Source: Parvimonas parva
GTDB taxonomy: Bacteria; Bacillota; Clostridia; Tissierellales; Peptoniphilaceae
NCBI RefSeq assembly: GCF_016552165.1
Contig: NZ_JACVDA010000001.1
Coordinates: forward strand, 1 to 64,000
Reading direction: 5' to 3'
Length of the DNA: 64,000 bases
Each line of letters starts with the position of its first letter. Within the stretch, counting starts at the first letter, position 1. Shown piece by piece: positions 38,091-52,138 of this stretch. A model generated the notes under the pieces. That model worked only from the letters and a program-made list of their open reading frames with translations. It was not told where the DNA came from and searched no databases. Both the position numbers and the translations under genes were made by a program.

Positions 38091-38382
38091 ATTTGATTAC
38101 ATACTCATTCGTTTGCACGATTATTTCCTATAAATAAATATATTGACATTTTGAAATATATTGGCATTTTGATACTTGCAAGTAGTGTATTTTTTCAAGT
38201 ATCTTTTTTTAAGTTCTTATATTTTCGCACTATCCCTTAAATTTTAAATAATAATAGCTGCATGTTATTATTAATACTTACAGATACCAAATTGTCTAGA
38301 AATTCAAGTGGATTGATAAATCTACAAACTGATATTTTTATTTTTGTCATTAACTAATAAAAATCTATATGTGCAACAGAAT
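38091..38382. other. Gap downstream of the AbiV gene
   Basis: No gene. A second plus-strand terminator-like hairpin lies at 38171-38210 (GATACTTG/CAAGTATC with T7), and a half-site resembling the fic operator (TATCCCTTAAA) at about 38231-38241. This suggests decayed regulatory material from an earlier gene. Confidence 0.45.
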
Positions 38383-38976
38383 TTATAATTTAGCAATATT
38401 TTCGAAAAGTATATCTGTTTTCTTTGACTCTTCCATGGAATAAGATGTATATCCTACTAGATTGTCATTAAATGATTCAATTGCAAATAAAAGCATATTT
38501 CTCGAAAATTCTTGGGAAATAGTATCTTGTGGTATTATTATATCATTATTCTCTCTATCACAATAAATAGCTTTTTCTCTCAATTCTTTTAATTTGCCAG
38601 AATAAGCTAATTCAAATATTTTTTCAAATTTCTCAATTGAAATTCCTTTATTAATTCTATCAGACATACTAATTGTATAGTTAGCTCCTACAATCTGTTT
38701 AGACTTATGGTCTCTAAGTTTATCTTTTTTTATAAAAGAATCTGAAGGTTTGATATAAATTCCCATGTGAACTTTACCAACTTCCTCAATAATAGCAATA
38801 GATAAAAAAGCAGAACTCGTAAATGAATTGTTTTTGTATAGAATGTATGAATCTGAAATCAAATTTGAAATATGCTTAATACATTTATTTAATTCTTCAG
38901 TTGTATCAATAAAAAAATTACTATTGCCCTCAACTATTGCTTTCACTTTTTCAATAGAAGTTTTTTTATCTGGCAT
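38383..38976 (-). CDS. AbiV-like abortive-infection protein (HEPN-type)
   Basis: The 197-residue helical protein resembles the AbiV family of phage abortive-infection proteins. It has a SFTSSAFLSIAIIEEVGKVH segment with the family pattern A..L...A.EE.GK (EEVGK at 64-68) and a following LRDHKSK element (Arg88, His90), placing it in the HEPN fold group. AbiV of Lactococcus blocks phage late translation; that is known for the family, not shown here. It lies between fic and the restriction-modification locus, which supports a defence role. Confidence 0.75.
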   Translation of the reverse strand: MPDKKTSIEKVKAIVEGNSNFFIDTTEELNKCIKHISNLISDSYILYKNNSFTSSAFLSIAIIEEVGKVHMGIYIKPSDSFIKKDKLRDHKSKQIVGANYTISMSDRINKGISIEKFEKIFELAYSGKLKELREKAIYCDRENNDIIIPQDTISQEFSRNMLLFAIESFNDNLVGYTSYSMEESKKTDILFENIAKL

Positions 38977-39388
38977 TTACATTTTACCTCCATAAAGTCT
39001 TTTTTTAGAATTTTTTTATTTCTTATCTATATTAGAAAACTACCTTCTGTTATTGAGTAATTCTAAGGTGCTAAAGCTAACATATGTGAAAATTTTTCCA
39101 ATAAGTAAGATGTGCTTCTTTAATCAAAGTAGGAGAATACTCGTCACCAGAATACTCTTCTTTCTTTTCCTTTGAATCTTTGATTAATCCTTTAAACGAA
39201 TTTTTAAAATAACCTATAATTTTCTCCTTTGTAATTTATTAAAAACTTATAAGAAGTATATCACAATAATTGTGTAGATTCAATGGTTTTTGATATTAAA
39301 ATAAATTACTCATTTTCAATTATTTTATTATCTGTCTATACAAATTTTTTATAAAAAAAGAGATAACATTACTGCTATCTCTTTAATT
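38977..39388. other. Gap between AbiV and the specificity locus, with an ATG-less small frame
   Basis: A minus-strand frame from 39220 to 39077 (47 codons) begins with ATT-ATA after a good AAAGGAG and encodes KEKKEEYSGDEYSPTLIKEA then HLTYWKNFHIC. No ATG, GTG or TTG start is present. It may be a remnant or use a rare start. A hairpin (AGAGATAACATT../..GCTATCTCTTT) lies at about 39358-39384 and probably ends the RM transcript. Confidence 0.4.
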
Positions 39389-40102
39389 TTATTTAGAGTT
39401 TAAATAGTAAAGAGCTTTTTCTTCTCCACATTCAATCGCCATTTCTACCGACTTAACTGCTTTTTCCAAAATAGATTTACTTTCACTCCTTAAAGTTTCA
39501 CTCTCTATTAATAGCTTGCTTATTTGCTCCTGTTTTTTCTTTTCGACAATCGGGATGATTACATTTTCTATTTCGCTCTTTTTCCAATGGTTAATGATTG
39601 AACCCCCAGCATCCTTTTCTGCTTGCATTTTGACAGCTACAGAATTTAGAACTAACGTCAGATAATCAGGTAGCACTCTCTTATCCTTAACATTGAGGTG
39701 TAGTATGGCAGATGATGTGATAATATCCTCGTCTTTATTCATCTTGTAGGCTATGCCGACAGTTCCATCTTTTGATAAAAGTATTGTGTCTTTCTTTGGT
39801 CTAATACAAGTTTTAAATTCATTCTCTGATAGATAAATACTCGTATCTGTTAAACCGAATTTCGTTAAGTCCTGTACTCTTATAAATGGTATTCCTTTTG
39901 TCTGATATCTTTCACTTCCAGGCTCAACTGACTTTTTGATTATAACAAGATTATATAACTTATCACAGTTGTTATATGATAGTTTTTTAAATAACCTGTC
40001 ATATTTTTCTTGATAATATTCGCTATCCAATCTCCCGCTAATGCCAAATGTATCCTTAAGATTTTTAACAGTATAATTTACAGATTTCAAACCATCAAAC
40101 AA
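39389..40102 (-). CDS. Third target-recognition-domain module of the specificity gene (currently out of frame)
   Basis: This 237-codon frame encodes a complete half-specificity unit. GRLDSEYYQEKYDRLF opens it, as in the second domain of the upstream ORF. A target-recognition domain follows, then the conserved coiled helix EKKKQEQISKLLIESETLRS and the SILEKAVKSVEMAIECGEEK tail. Its only start is a weak TTG without RBS. In its own frame it is open back through AYYNEQASYYINHAIFRLYE into the GTCT repeat, so it is a 3' module of one gene. With 12 or 15 repeat units it would fuse to the upstream ORF, giving 705 codons from the TTG at 41510. Confidence 0.8.
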   Translation of the reverse strand: MFDGLKSVNYTVKNLKDTFGISGRLDSEYYQEKYDRLFKKLSYNNCDKLYNLVIIKKSVEPGSERYQTKGIPFIRVQDLTKFGLTDTSIYLSENEFKTCIRPKKDTILLSKDGTVGIAYKMNKDEDIITSSAILHLNVKDKRVLPDYLTLVLNSVAVKMQAEKDAGGSIINHWKKSEIENVIIPIVEKKKQEQISKLLIESETLRSESKSILEKAVKSVEMAIECGEEKALYYLNSK

Positions 40103-40160
40103 ACCGATTTCTTCATAAAGCCTGAATATCGCATGGTTAATATAGTAGCTTGCTTGCTCA

Positions 40161-41510
<1,350 letters not shown>

Positions 41511-41607
41511 GTGCTGATTATAATAAATTTTTGTAGTCCAAAATTGACTATCTACTCTGCAATCTTTATTTTTTTCAACTTCATTTAGTGAGATTTCTCG
41601 TACTTCA

Positions 41608-41663
41608 AGCCCGTTTAATAATCTTTCATATTTTTCTTTATCAAACGGGCTATTTAGAAAAAA
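41608..41663 (-). promoter_or_regulatory. Probable programmed -1 ribosomal frameshift signal
   Basis: On the minus strand the methyltransferase ends AGT TTT TTC TAA, so U UUU UUC (41663-41657) is a canonical X XXY YYZ slippery heptamer in the zero frame. After 5 nt comes a 14-bp stem (41651-41638 with 41621-41608; 13 Watson-Crick pairs and one G-U) with a 16-nt loop. A -1 slip enters the specificity frame, which is open from there for 49 codons to the TTG and on. The layout is seen; use in vivo is inferred. Confidence 0.7.
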
Positions 41664-43639
41664 CTTAATTTTTCCTTTTTGGCAAATTCTGCAAAGGCTT
41701 CGGCTATGCCATCTTCTGTTACTCCATCATGATTAAATAGGTCATGCTTTACTACAAGGTGTCCGTGTGTATCAAGGATTGGCAATCCGTCTTTATCTTT
41801 CACAAAGATTTTATCGCCCGAGTTATCTTTGCTCGGCTCCCCCATTGTAGCAAAGAAGATAGGGTAATCCTCTTTTTTAGGGCAAAGCTTATCGTCCCAT
41901 TTTTGGACGAAAAGAACCGATGTTTTCGTTCCTGTATGAGGTTTAAAAACATTTCCATGTAATCCGACAACAGCAAGTATTCGAGAGCGTTCCGTTATAA
42001 AATCTCTGATGTATTTATCAGATGAATTATTAAATCTGCCTTGTGGAAGCACAATTGCCATTCTTCCACCCGGTTTTAAGAAATTAAGGTTTCTTTCTAT
42101 AAAAAGAATATCCCTACCGACTTTTGATTGATATTTGCCTTTGGTATTTTTACCAAGTTCGTATTTAGAAATTATTCTAGACTCTTTAATATCCCCTGCA
42201 AAAGGAGGATTAGCCATAAGAATATCAAACTCAAAGGAATAGTCGCTATTCTTAGTTGTTCTTAGTTTTTTAAGTTTCTTCCATCCCTCGTTATAAGTGT
42301 CTGTCCAATCTTCGGTCTTAGTGGTATCTTCCCAGCGTTCATAATCTAAGGTGTTTAAATGTAGTACATTCGTCTGTCCGTCCCCTGCAATTAAGTTTAG
42401 AGTTCTTGCGACCCTTACTGCTTTTTCATCAAAATCTATTGCAAAGATATTACTATTTACATAATCTGTACATTCAGCAGGTTTTTCTTGACTTGTAAAA
42501 AGATGACTTTGCTCAATACCTTTTTCTTTTAATATTTGTTTCCAAACATAAAAAATAGTATGTACAGGAAAACCACAAGAACCACTAGCAGTATCAATCA
42601 TAGTTTCATCAACTTTGGGATTCAACATTTTGACACACATATCAATAACATATCTTGGAGTAAAAAATTGTCCTTTTTCTCCCTTTGAAGTTTTTCCCAT
42701 TAAATATTCAAAAGCATCATCTACAACATCAAGATTTGAGTTAAATAATTTTACATCTTGAATTGAAGATACACAAACTGATAAATGAGAAGGACTAAGC
42801 AAAATTTTAGCATCTTCTGAAAATACACCATCCCACTTACTTTTTGCTTTATTAAATAATTTTTGTATCTTTTCTTTTAATTCACTTTCCGTATCTCCGT
42901 AGTTTCTAAATTCAAGATGTCTTGTAGTATTTCTTCCGCTTTCCATTTCATCATAAAGCTTTGTAAAAATTAATTTAAACACTTCTTCAAATACATCAAC
43001 CCCAGCATTAGCAAGCACCTCATCTTCCATTTCTAAGATAAGATCCTTAAGATTCTTTTTCTCTGTAATAAGTTTATCTTTAGATATAAGATCTGCTATT
43101 GTCCAACGTCCACTTAAAATATCTGATAATTTTTCATTAAAAGTTGGAATATTAGGCAAGTCTTCAAAAAAATTAGGGTCTTTTCTATGATAAAAAGAAA
43201 TCTGACCACCATTTGTCCAAACACCAATAGGAGCTCCTGTTGCATTACAGTAACTCTTTAACTGTTCTTTTCCATCCTTTAACTTTGGCTTTTTAAGTTC
43301 AACAATAATATAAGGAGTTGTTGTTGCAATCTTGTCAAAAATAACAATATCTGCTCTTTTCTTTTCGCGTCCAAAAGAAACGCTATATTCTAGTTCTATT
43401 TTATCTTTTGGATAGTTATAGGTTTTTATAAGTTTATTTAAGTATAATTGACGAACAAGTTCTTCACCAGTTAACTTAATATCCTTATTTCTTACTATAC
43501 AATTCACATAAGGAACTTCTTCACCTTTATTATTTTTTTTTGTAAAAACTAACTTTTCTAGCTCATCAATTTCTTTTTGATTAAATTGGTCAATTCTATA
43601 ATCAGAATCCATAATTATATTTGATATTATACTTCCCAT
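41654..43639 (-). CDS. Restriction-modification polypeptide: HsdR-N-like nuclease domain plus N6-adenine methyltransferase
   Basis: The 661-residue protein begins with a domain of the HsdR N-terminal type (about 1-170): KRADIVIFD (Asp97) and YIIVELKKPK (Glu114-x-Lys116) give a D...ExK nuclease-like site, and GVWTNGGQISFYH is typical of that fold. A type I HsdM-like methyltransferase follows: KGQFFTPRYVIDMCV, motif I DTASGSCGF, motif IV DILMANPPFAGD. No hsdR exists in the window, so this resembles BcgI/AloI-type single RM subunits. It ends KKEKLSFF, the usual HsdM end. The gene starts the minus-strand RM operon. Confidence 0.88.
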   Translation of the reverse strand: MGSIISNIIMDSDYRIDQFNQKEIDELEKLVFTKKNNKGEEVPYVNCIVRNKDIKLTGEELVRQLYLNKLIKTYNYPKDKIELEYSVSFGREKKRADIVIFDKIATTTPYIIVELKKPKLKDGKEQLKSYCNATGAPIGVWTNGGQISFYHRKDPNFFEDLPNIPTFNEKLSDILSGRWTIADLISKDKLITEKKNLKDLILEMEDEVLANAGVDVFEEVFKLIFTKLYDEMESGRNTTRHLEFRNYGDTESELKEKIQKLFNKAKSKWDGVFSEDAKILLSPSHLSVCVSSIQDVKLFNSNLDVVDDAFEYLMGKTSKGEKGQFFTPRYVIDMCVKMLNPKVDETMIDTASGSCGFPVHTIFYVWKQILKEKGIEQSHLFTSQEKPAECTDYVNSNIFAIDFDEKAVRVARTLNLIAGDGQTNVLHLNTLDYERWEDTTKTEDWTDTYNEGWKKLKKLRTTKNSDYSFEFDILMANPPFAGDIKESRIISKYELGKNTKGKYQSKVGRDILFIERNLNFLKPGGRMAIVLPQGRFNNSSDKYIRDFITERSRILAVVGLHGNVFKPHTGTKTSVLFVQKWDDKLCPKKEDYPIFFATMGEPSKDNSGDKIFVKDKDGLPILDTHGHLVVKHDLFNHDGVTEDGIAEAFAEFAKKEKLSFF

Positions 43640-43865
43640 GTAAAATATTCTCCTTTAATCTATTTTTTTTCTTCAGCAATGAAAATCAACTATTTATACT
43701 AAATATATTTTTCCTATTCTAAAATTTACATAACTATGCTAGTAACTTATTTTATGTTATAATAACTTCTTTAATTATTATAACATAAATATCATTAAAA
43801 ATCTTTCATTTTAAATACTATATTTATACGTATTATTTATTATAAAATTTTCGACATTCCCCAAC

Positions 43866-43898
43866 AAAAAAATCAACGTATGTCCGTTGATTTTTTAT
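43866..43898 (-). terminator. Terminator of the gyrB-gyrA-sigma operon
   Basis: Minus-strand stem AATCAACG/CGTTGATT, 6-nt loop, long T-run, 10 bp after the sigma-factor stop. Confidence 0.88.
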
Positions 43899-43907
43899 TT
43901 CATAAAT

Positions 43908-44675
43908 TTACATATTCAACTCTTCTCTAAACTTGGCGAGTGCTTTTTTTTCAAGGCGACTTACGGTCATTTGAGAAATGTTTAATTCTTTTGCAAGGGC
44001 AACTTGCGTTTTTTCTTCAAAATATCTTCCGAGTATTATTTGTTTTTCTACTTCGGTTAATTTTGTTAAAGTTTTTTTGATGAAGTCTTGGTTATCGACA
44101 AAATCAAATTCTTTGTCGTCTTCTCCAACTATGTCGATTAGGTTTGTATCTTTGTCTTCGCTGTCTGAGTTTTCAAAACTTTGATCTAAGGATTGAGGTG
44201 TATAAACTTTACTAGCTTCCATAATTTCCAGTACGTCTTCTTCTGAAAGTTCTACATAGTCGGCAATATCTTTAATTGTTGGAGTTCTTCCAAGCTCTTG
44301 TGTTAAATGATATTTTGCATTATTAACTTTTTTAGAGTTCTCTTGTATTCTTCTTGGAACCCGAATTACCCAACCTTTATCTCTAAAATATCTTTTTATT
44401 TCTCCAACGATAGTCGGCATAGCGAAACTTGAAAATTCAAAGCCTTTTGAGATGTCATATCTATCTATGGCATAGATTAGTCCAAGGCTTGCGACTTGGA
44501 ACAAATCGTCGTAGTCTATTCCACGATTTACATATTTTTTAGCTAAAATTTCAGCCATATATAGATTTTTTTCGATTAATTTATCTCTAAGTTGTGGTGT
44601 GGGATTTTCAAAATATTCTCTAAAAAGAGCTTTTATTTTTTCTGAATCTGGTTTGTTATATCCCTTTTTCTTCAT
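43908..44675 (-). CDS. SigB/SigF/SigG-family RNA polymerase sigma factor
   Basis: This 255-residue sigma-70 factor has region 2 (RGIDYDDLFQVASLGLIYAI, and RYDISKGFEFSSFAMPTIVG), region 3 (QELGRTPTIKDIADYVELSE) and region 4 with the helix-turn-helix LAKELNISQMTVSRLEKKAL. It belongs to the stress/sporulation branch controlled by partner-switching. The two genes before it are an anti-sigma-like and an anti-anti-sigma-like protein, with gaps of 2-5 bp. A general stress response is more likely than sporulation, since no other sporulation gene is seen, but the regulon is unknown. Confidence 0.92.
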   Translation of the reverse strand: MKKKGYNKPDSEKIKALFREYFENPTPQLRDKLIEKNLYMAEILAKKYVNRGIDYDDLFQVASLGLIYAIDRYDISKGFEFSSFAMPTIVGEIKRYFRDKGWVIRVPRRIQENSKKVNNAKYHLTQELGRTPTIKDIADYVELSEEDVLEIMEASKVYTPQSLDQSFENSDSEDKDTNLIDIVGEDDKEFDFVDNQDFIKKTLTKLTEVEKQIILGRYFEEKTQVALAKELNISQMTVSRLEKKALAKFREELNM

Positions 44676-44679
44676 ATTT

Positions 44680-45027
44680 CTATCCTTTGTTTTTAACTAA
44701 AAATATACTTTTTTCTTTAAATTCTATTTTGTCAACTAAGCTTTCTAGGATTAGTAGAGCAAATTTATTTTCTTCTTGTTCTTGTATTCCTGAGATTGAA
44801 ATGTATGAGCTTACTTCTATTTCCATTTTATCTTCAAGAACATTGACTGCGATTTCTACAAATTCACATTTTTCAACAAAGAAATTCATAACTTCAGAAA
44901 TTGAAACTTTTAAATCTTCGATATTTTCAATATCCATAGCAATTGTATTGGCTATGGAAGAGATCAAAAGTCTTATTGTTGAGATATATTTTTTTTCTGA
45001 AGGAATTTTTACAAATATTTTATCCAT
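44680..45027 (-). CDS. RsbW/SpoIIAB-like anti-sigma factor, short and with lost ATP-binding motifs
   Basis: This 115-residue product aligns by eye with RsbW (IRLLISSIANTIAMDIENIEDLKVSISEV, in part), but is about 30-45 residues shorter. The N-box ExxxN spacing is disrupted (SEVMNFF). The G1 box DxGxG is replaced by SSYISIS, and the glycine-rich GLGLxL region by NKFALLI. Kinase activity toward the anti-anti-sigma factor is therefore doubtful. Its place between rsbV-like and sigma genes makes it the likely sigma-binding partner. Confidence 0.7.
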   Translation of the reverse strand: MDKIFVKIPSEKKYISTIRLLISSIANTIAMDIENIEDLKVSISEVMNFFVEKCEFVEIAVNVLEDKMEIEVSSYISISGIQEQEENKFALLILESLVDKIEFKEKSIFLVKNKG

Positions 45028-45029
45028 AA

Positions 45030-45335
45030 TTACTCCTCTATTTCAAAAACTTTATCTAAATCTGTAATAAGAAAGATTTTTTTGATATGTGGTTTTAATC
45101 CTCTTATTACAAGTCCTTCGCCTTTTTCTTTTATGTTTTTGTAAATGCTTATGAAAGCGCCAAGTCCTGTTGAATCAACATAAGAAAGATTTTCACAATT
45201 TACTATTATTTTTTTAACGCCCTCAACTGAATTAACTTTTTCTTTTAATTCTTTGTTTGAGTTAATGTCTAAATCTCCTTGTAAATCAACAAAAAGTGTT
45301 TCTTCTTCTTTTCTTAAATCAACTTTTAGTTCCAC
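45030..45335 (-). CDS. STAS-domain anti-anti-sigma factor (RsbV/SpoIIAA-like)
   Basis: This 101-residue STAS protein has VDLQGDLDINSNKELKE and the phosphorylation-site region LSYVDSTGLGAF, with the conserved Asp-Ser-Thr motif intact. In partner-switching it binds the anti-sigma factor when unphosphorylated. It lies 11 bp after gyrA, so the trio seems to be transcribed with the gyrase genes. Confidence 0.92.
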   Translation of the reverse strand: MELKVDLRKEEETLFVDLQGDLDINSNKELKEKVNSVEGVKKIIVNCENLSYVDSTGLGAFISIYKNIKEKGEGLVIRGLKPHIKKIFLITDLDKVFEIEE

Positions 45336-45346
45336 TTCGTACCTCC

Positions 45347-47776
45347 CTACTCAACGTCATTTACATATTTTGCAACTGCAACTATTTTGTCATCATCTTT
45401 ATTTACGTCTTTGATGATAACTCCTTGTGTATCTCTACCTTTTACAGGTATATCTTTAACTAGAAGTCTTATGATTCCACCACTTTGTGAAAGCACGATA
45501 ACTTCATCATTTTGATTTACGATTTTTGATGAAACGACATATCCCGTTTTGCTTGTTACTTTGTATGTCTTAACACCCTTTCCGCCTCTGTTTTGTACTT
45601 TGTAGTTTGAGGCTAAGGTTCTCTTTCCAAATCCGTATTCGGAAACTACAAGTAGGTGTTTTCCTTCAGAATCAAGATTCATTGAAACAACTTCATCATC
45701 TTTATCAAGTTTAATTCCTCTAACTCCTTGTCCACTTCTTCCTATTTCTCTAATATCTGAAAGGGCAAATTTGATTGCAAGTCCTTTTTTAGTTACTAGG
45801 ATTGCAGAGTCCTCAACAGTTGAAACTCTAACTTGAATAAGTTCGTCGTCCTCAACTAAGTTAATTGCTTTCATTCCAACTTTTCTAATTGACTTGAAAA
45901 GTTCAACTGAAGTTCTCTTAATTGTACCATTCTTTGTAGCCATAATTAAGTATTCATCAGCTCCAGCATCTTTTACCGGTATTACTGCATTAACTTTTTC
46001 TCCATGCATCAATTCTAAAAGATTTATAATATTTTGTCCTTTGGCTTGTCTTTTTCCTTCTGGAATTTCGTAAGCCTTAAGTTTATAAACTCTACCTTTG
46101 TTAGTGAAAAATAAAATCATACTATGAGTTGAAGTTACAAAAAGACTATCTACATAGTCGTCTTCTTTTGTTGTAAGAGCGACAACTCCCTTTCCTCCTC
46201 TATTTTGTACTTTGTAAGTATCTTCAGGAATTCTCTTGATGTAACCTTGTTTTGTAAGAGTTATTACAACGTCTTCTTCTTTGATCAACTCTTCAATTTC
46301 GATTTCATCAAAGTTTGGTTTGATTTCAGTTCTTCTTTCATCTCCAAATTTTGTTTTTATTTCAGAAAGTTCTTCTTTGATTATATTTAAAATTAATCTT
46401 TCATTTCCTAAAATTTCTTTAAGTCTTGCAATTTCTTTGATTAGAGAATTGTATTCATCTTGTAATTTTTCTCTTTCAAGTCCTTGAAGTCTTCTTAAAC
46501 GCATTTCAAGGATGCTTTCAGCTTGAATTTTAGTAAAGCCGAAACGTTCCATAAGTTTTTCACAAGCATCAGAGTAAGATGCTCTAATTATCTTGATGAT
46601 TTCATCAATATGGTCGATTGCCTTTAAAAGCCCTTCAACAATATGTGCTCTATCTTCAGCTTTTTTAAGTTCAAACTTACATCTTCTTGTGATTACATCT
46701 CTTTGATGCTCAACATAGTATCCGATTAATTCCTTTAAGTTTAAAACTTTCGGCTCTCCATTTACAAGCGCAAGGTTTATAACCCCAAAAGTTGTTTGCA
46801 TTTGTGTGTGTTTATAAAGATTGTTTAAAATAATATTTGGGTTTGCATCTCTTTTTAATTCGATTACAATTCTAATCCCCTTCATATTACTTTCATCTCT
46901 TAAGTCTGAAATTCCTTCAATTCTCTTATCCTTGATAAGCTCAACAATCTTCATAATCAAATTAGTTTTATTAACTTGATATGGAATTTCTGTAATTACA
47001 ATTCTATTTCTATTATTATATTCTTCAATATTTGCAACTGCTCTTACAGTAATCTTTCCACGTCCTGTATGATAAGCCTGTTTAATTCCCTCAAGACCCA
47101 TAATATTAGCACCTGTCGGAAAATCAGGACCTTTTACAAATTGCATAAGCTCTTCGATGGAAATATCGAAATTATCGATATATTCACAAGTCGCATCAAT
47201 TACTTCAGTTAAATTATGTGGTGGCATATTTGTAGCCATACCAACAGCGATACCGGCAGCACCATTTACCAAAAGATTTGGAAATTTACTTGGAAGAACG
47301 ACAGGTTCTTTTTCATTTTCGTCATAATTTGGAACGAAATCAACTGTATCTTTATTTATATCTCTTAACATTTCAAGAGCAAGTTTTTGCATTCTAACTT
47401 CGGTATAACGAGGAGCAGCTGCACCGTCGCCGTCAATTGTACCAAAGTTTCCTTGCCCGTCAACAAGAGGGTAACGCAAGTTGAAATCTTGTGCAAGTCT
47501 TACAGTTGCATCGTAAATTGCAGAATCACCATGAGGGTGATACTTACCCATTACTTCCCCAACAAGTCTTGAAGACTTCTTATAAGCCTTGTCAGGTAAA
47601 AGTCCAAGACCTTGCATAGCGTAAATAATTCTTCTATGAACGGGCTTTAATCCGTCTTTTACATCCGGTAAAGCTCTTGCCACAATTACACTCATCGCAT
47701 AGTCAAGATATGAACTTTTCATCTCTTTTTCAATATCTACATCTATTACATTTAATTTATTTTCTATTTCAGCCAT
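45347..47776 (-). CDS. gyrA: DNA gyrase subunit A
   Basis: This 809-residue subunit cuts and rejoins DNA for negative supercoiling. The N-terminal [28 protein letters not shown] is standard (in part). The quinolone-determining region reads [12 protein letters not shown], with Ser and Asp at the resistance positions, i.e. wild-type in form. The catalytic Tyr is in PRYTE. The C-terminal beta-pinwheel repeats include NRGGKG, the GyrA-box-like QNRGGKGV. It follows gyrB by 9 bp. Confidence 0.97.
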   Translation of the reverse strand: MAEIENKLNVIDVDIEKEMKSSYLDYAMSVIVARALPDVKDGLKPVHRRIIYAMQGLGLLPDKAYKKSSRLVGEVMGKYHPHGDSAIYDATVRLAQDFNLRYPLVDGQGNFGTIDGDGAAAPRYTEVRMQKLALEMLRDINKDTVDFVPNYDENEKEPVVLPSKFPNLLVNGAAGIAVGMATNMPPHNLTEVIDATCEYIDNFDISIEELMQFVKGPDFPTGANIMGLEGIKQAYHTGRGKITVRAVANIEEYNNRNRIVITEIPYQVNKTNLIMKIVELIKDKRIEGISDLRDESNMKGIRIVIELKRDANPNIILNNLYKHTQMQTTFGVINLALVNGEPKVLNLKELIGYYVEHQRDVITRRCKFELKKAEDRAHIVEGLLKAIDHIDEIIKIIRASYSDACEKLMERFGFTKIQAESILEMRLRRLQGLEREKLQDEYNSLIKEIARLKEILGNERLILNIIKEELSEIKTKFGDERRTEIKPNFDEIEIEELIKEEDVVITLTKQGYIKRIPEDTYKVQNRGGKGVVALTTKEDDYVDSLFVTSTHSMILFFTNKGRVYKLKAYEIPEGKRQAKGQNIINLLELMHGEKVNAVIPVKDAGADEYLIMATKNGTIKRTSVELFKSIRKVGMKAINLVEDDELIQVRVSTVEDSAILVTKKGLAIKFALSDIREIGRSGQGVRGIKLDKDDEVVSMNLDSEGKHLLVVSEYGFGKRTLASNYKVQNRGGKGVKTYKVTSKTGYVVSSKIVNQNDEVIVLSQSGGIIRLLVKDIPVKGRDTQGVIIKDVNKDDDKIVAVAKYVNDVE

Positions 47777-47785
47777 TTATTCCTC

Positions 47786-50795
<3,010 letters not shown>

Positions 50796-50797
50796 AC

Positions 50798-51019
50798 TTA
50801 CCTCTTTTTAACAATTACAGTTTCTTCAGTTTCTAACATTACTCTAACAATCATTCCATCATAGATTTTTCTTCCACGTCTTGTTTCAACTTCACCGTCA
50901 ACTAAAACCAACCCTTCAGAAATGAAGTATTTTGCATCAGTTCCCGTTTGAACAATCCCTGCAAATTTTAATAATTGGTCAAGTTTTATAAATTCGGTTT
51001 CAATAAAAATTTCTTCCAT
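50798..51019 (-). CDS. yaaA: S4-domain RNA-binding protein YaaA
   Basis: This 73-residue protein is a single S4-like domain: FIKLDQLLKFAGIVQTG and ISEGLVLVDGEVETRRGRKI. Small proteins of this kind always sit between dnaN and recF in Firmicutes, as here. Confidence 0.93.
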   Translation of the reverse strand: MEEIFIETEFIKLDQLLKFAGIVQTGTDAKYFISEGLVLVDGEVETRRGRKIYDGMIVRVMLETEETVIVKKR

Positions 51020-51028
51020 TTTAAACTC

Positions 51029-52138
51029 CTAATATTGATAATCTTGTAGTAAAACCGGTAAAACTAAATAAGTATAGTTAATATTTTCATCTTCCGGTCT
51101 TATGATACAAGCTCCGGCTCTACCGTTAAATGTTATTACAACAGTATCTTGTTCGATTGTCTTTAGACCCTCTAAAACATATTTTGAATTAAAGGCAATC
51201 TTTAAGTCATCTCCCTCTTTTTTAATGTCGATAATATCTTTTAAATCTCCAATTTCAGAAGAACCCTCAACTAAAATACTTGTATCGTCAATGCTGAAAG
51301 TAACTAAATCGCCTTTTTCAGCCTTGTAGATAATATTCGCTCTTTCAATCGCATTTATCAAATCACGTCTTGTAACAACTACCCTAGTCTTATGCTCATA
51401 AGAGAATAGAGCTCTGTAATTTAAATATTCTCCCTCTATTACTCTAGTTGAAAAGATTGTATTTTCAAAAGTGAAAATTGCACTTCCTCTAACCAAAGAA
51501 ACGCCTACAATAGAACCTTCCGGAACAATCTTTGAAAGTTCATTTAAAGCTCTCGGAGGAATAATTACCTTATTTTCAACATTTTCTGAAATTTTAAAAC
51601 TTCTCTTTGCAATTCTATGACCGTCAAGAGCAACAAAATCTACATTTTTGTTTTCAATTTCAACATCAACACCATTCAAAACAATTCTGTAATCATCAAT
51701 CGCTGCTGCAAAAATAGTTTGCTTAGTAGCAACTTTAAGTAAATTTTCTTGAACAGTAAAATCAACCTTATTTTCAAAAGTTGGAAATTCAGGATATGAA
51801 TAAATATCCATTGCAATAATATTGAATTTTGAATTTTCACTTTGAATAAAGACTTTTTCTCTATCAACCTTTATAGTTACCTCATCATTAGGTAATTTTC
51901 TTATTATATTAGAAATCATAGTTGCATTAAGTAAAACTTCTCCGTCCTTATCAACCTTACAATCAGTTGACGTTTCGATAGCAAGTTCTAAATCAGTTGA
52001 CTTTAAAGTTAATTTATTATCCTTTGCGATAAATAAAATCCCTTCTAATATAGAAGTATTATTTTTTAAACTTATCGCTCTTAAAGATATATTTATCAAA
52101 CTCAAAAGTTCGTTTTGCATTATCTTTATTTCCATCAT
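51029..52138 (-). CDS. dnaN: DNA polymerase III beta subunit (sliding clamp)
   Basis: The 369-residue protein forms the dimeric clamp that tethers the polymerase. It has three repeated clamp domains (LEGILFIAKDNKLTLKSTDL; GVDVEIENKNVDFVALDGHRIA) and ends with the conserved YLVLPVL segment. Two ATGs are possible (52138 and 52135); GGAG lies 3 and 6 nt before them, so 52135 may be the one used. Confidence 0.97.
   Translation of the reverse strand: MMEIKIMQNELLSLINISLRAISLKNNTSILEGILFIAKDNKLTLKSTDLELAIETSTDCKVDKDGEVLLNATMISNIIRKLPNDEVTIKVDREKVFIQSENSKFNIIAMDIYSYPEFPTFENKVDFTVQENLLKVATKQTIFAAAIDDYRIVLNGVDVEIENKNVDFVALDGHRIAKRSFKISENVENKVIIPPRALNELSKIVPEGSIVGVSLVRGSAIFTFENTIFSTRVIEGEYLNYRALFSYEHKTRVVVTRRDLINAIERANIIYKAEKGDLVTFSIDDTSILVEGSSEIGDLKDIIDIKKEGDDLKIAFNSKYVLEGLKTIEQDTVVITFNGRAGACIIRPEDENINYTYLVLPVLLQDYQY

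Noticed and set aside
38171-38210. A plus-strand hairpin with T-run after TTGACA-like sequence, considered as a small RNA gene
   Set aside because: No -10 box lies at a proper distance from the TTGACA, so an RNA gene cannot be supported.
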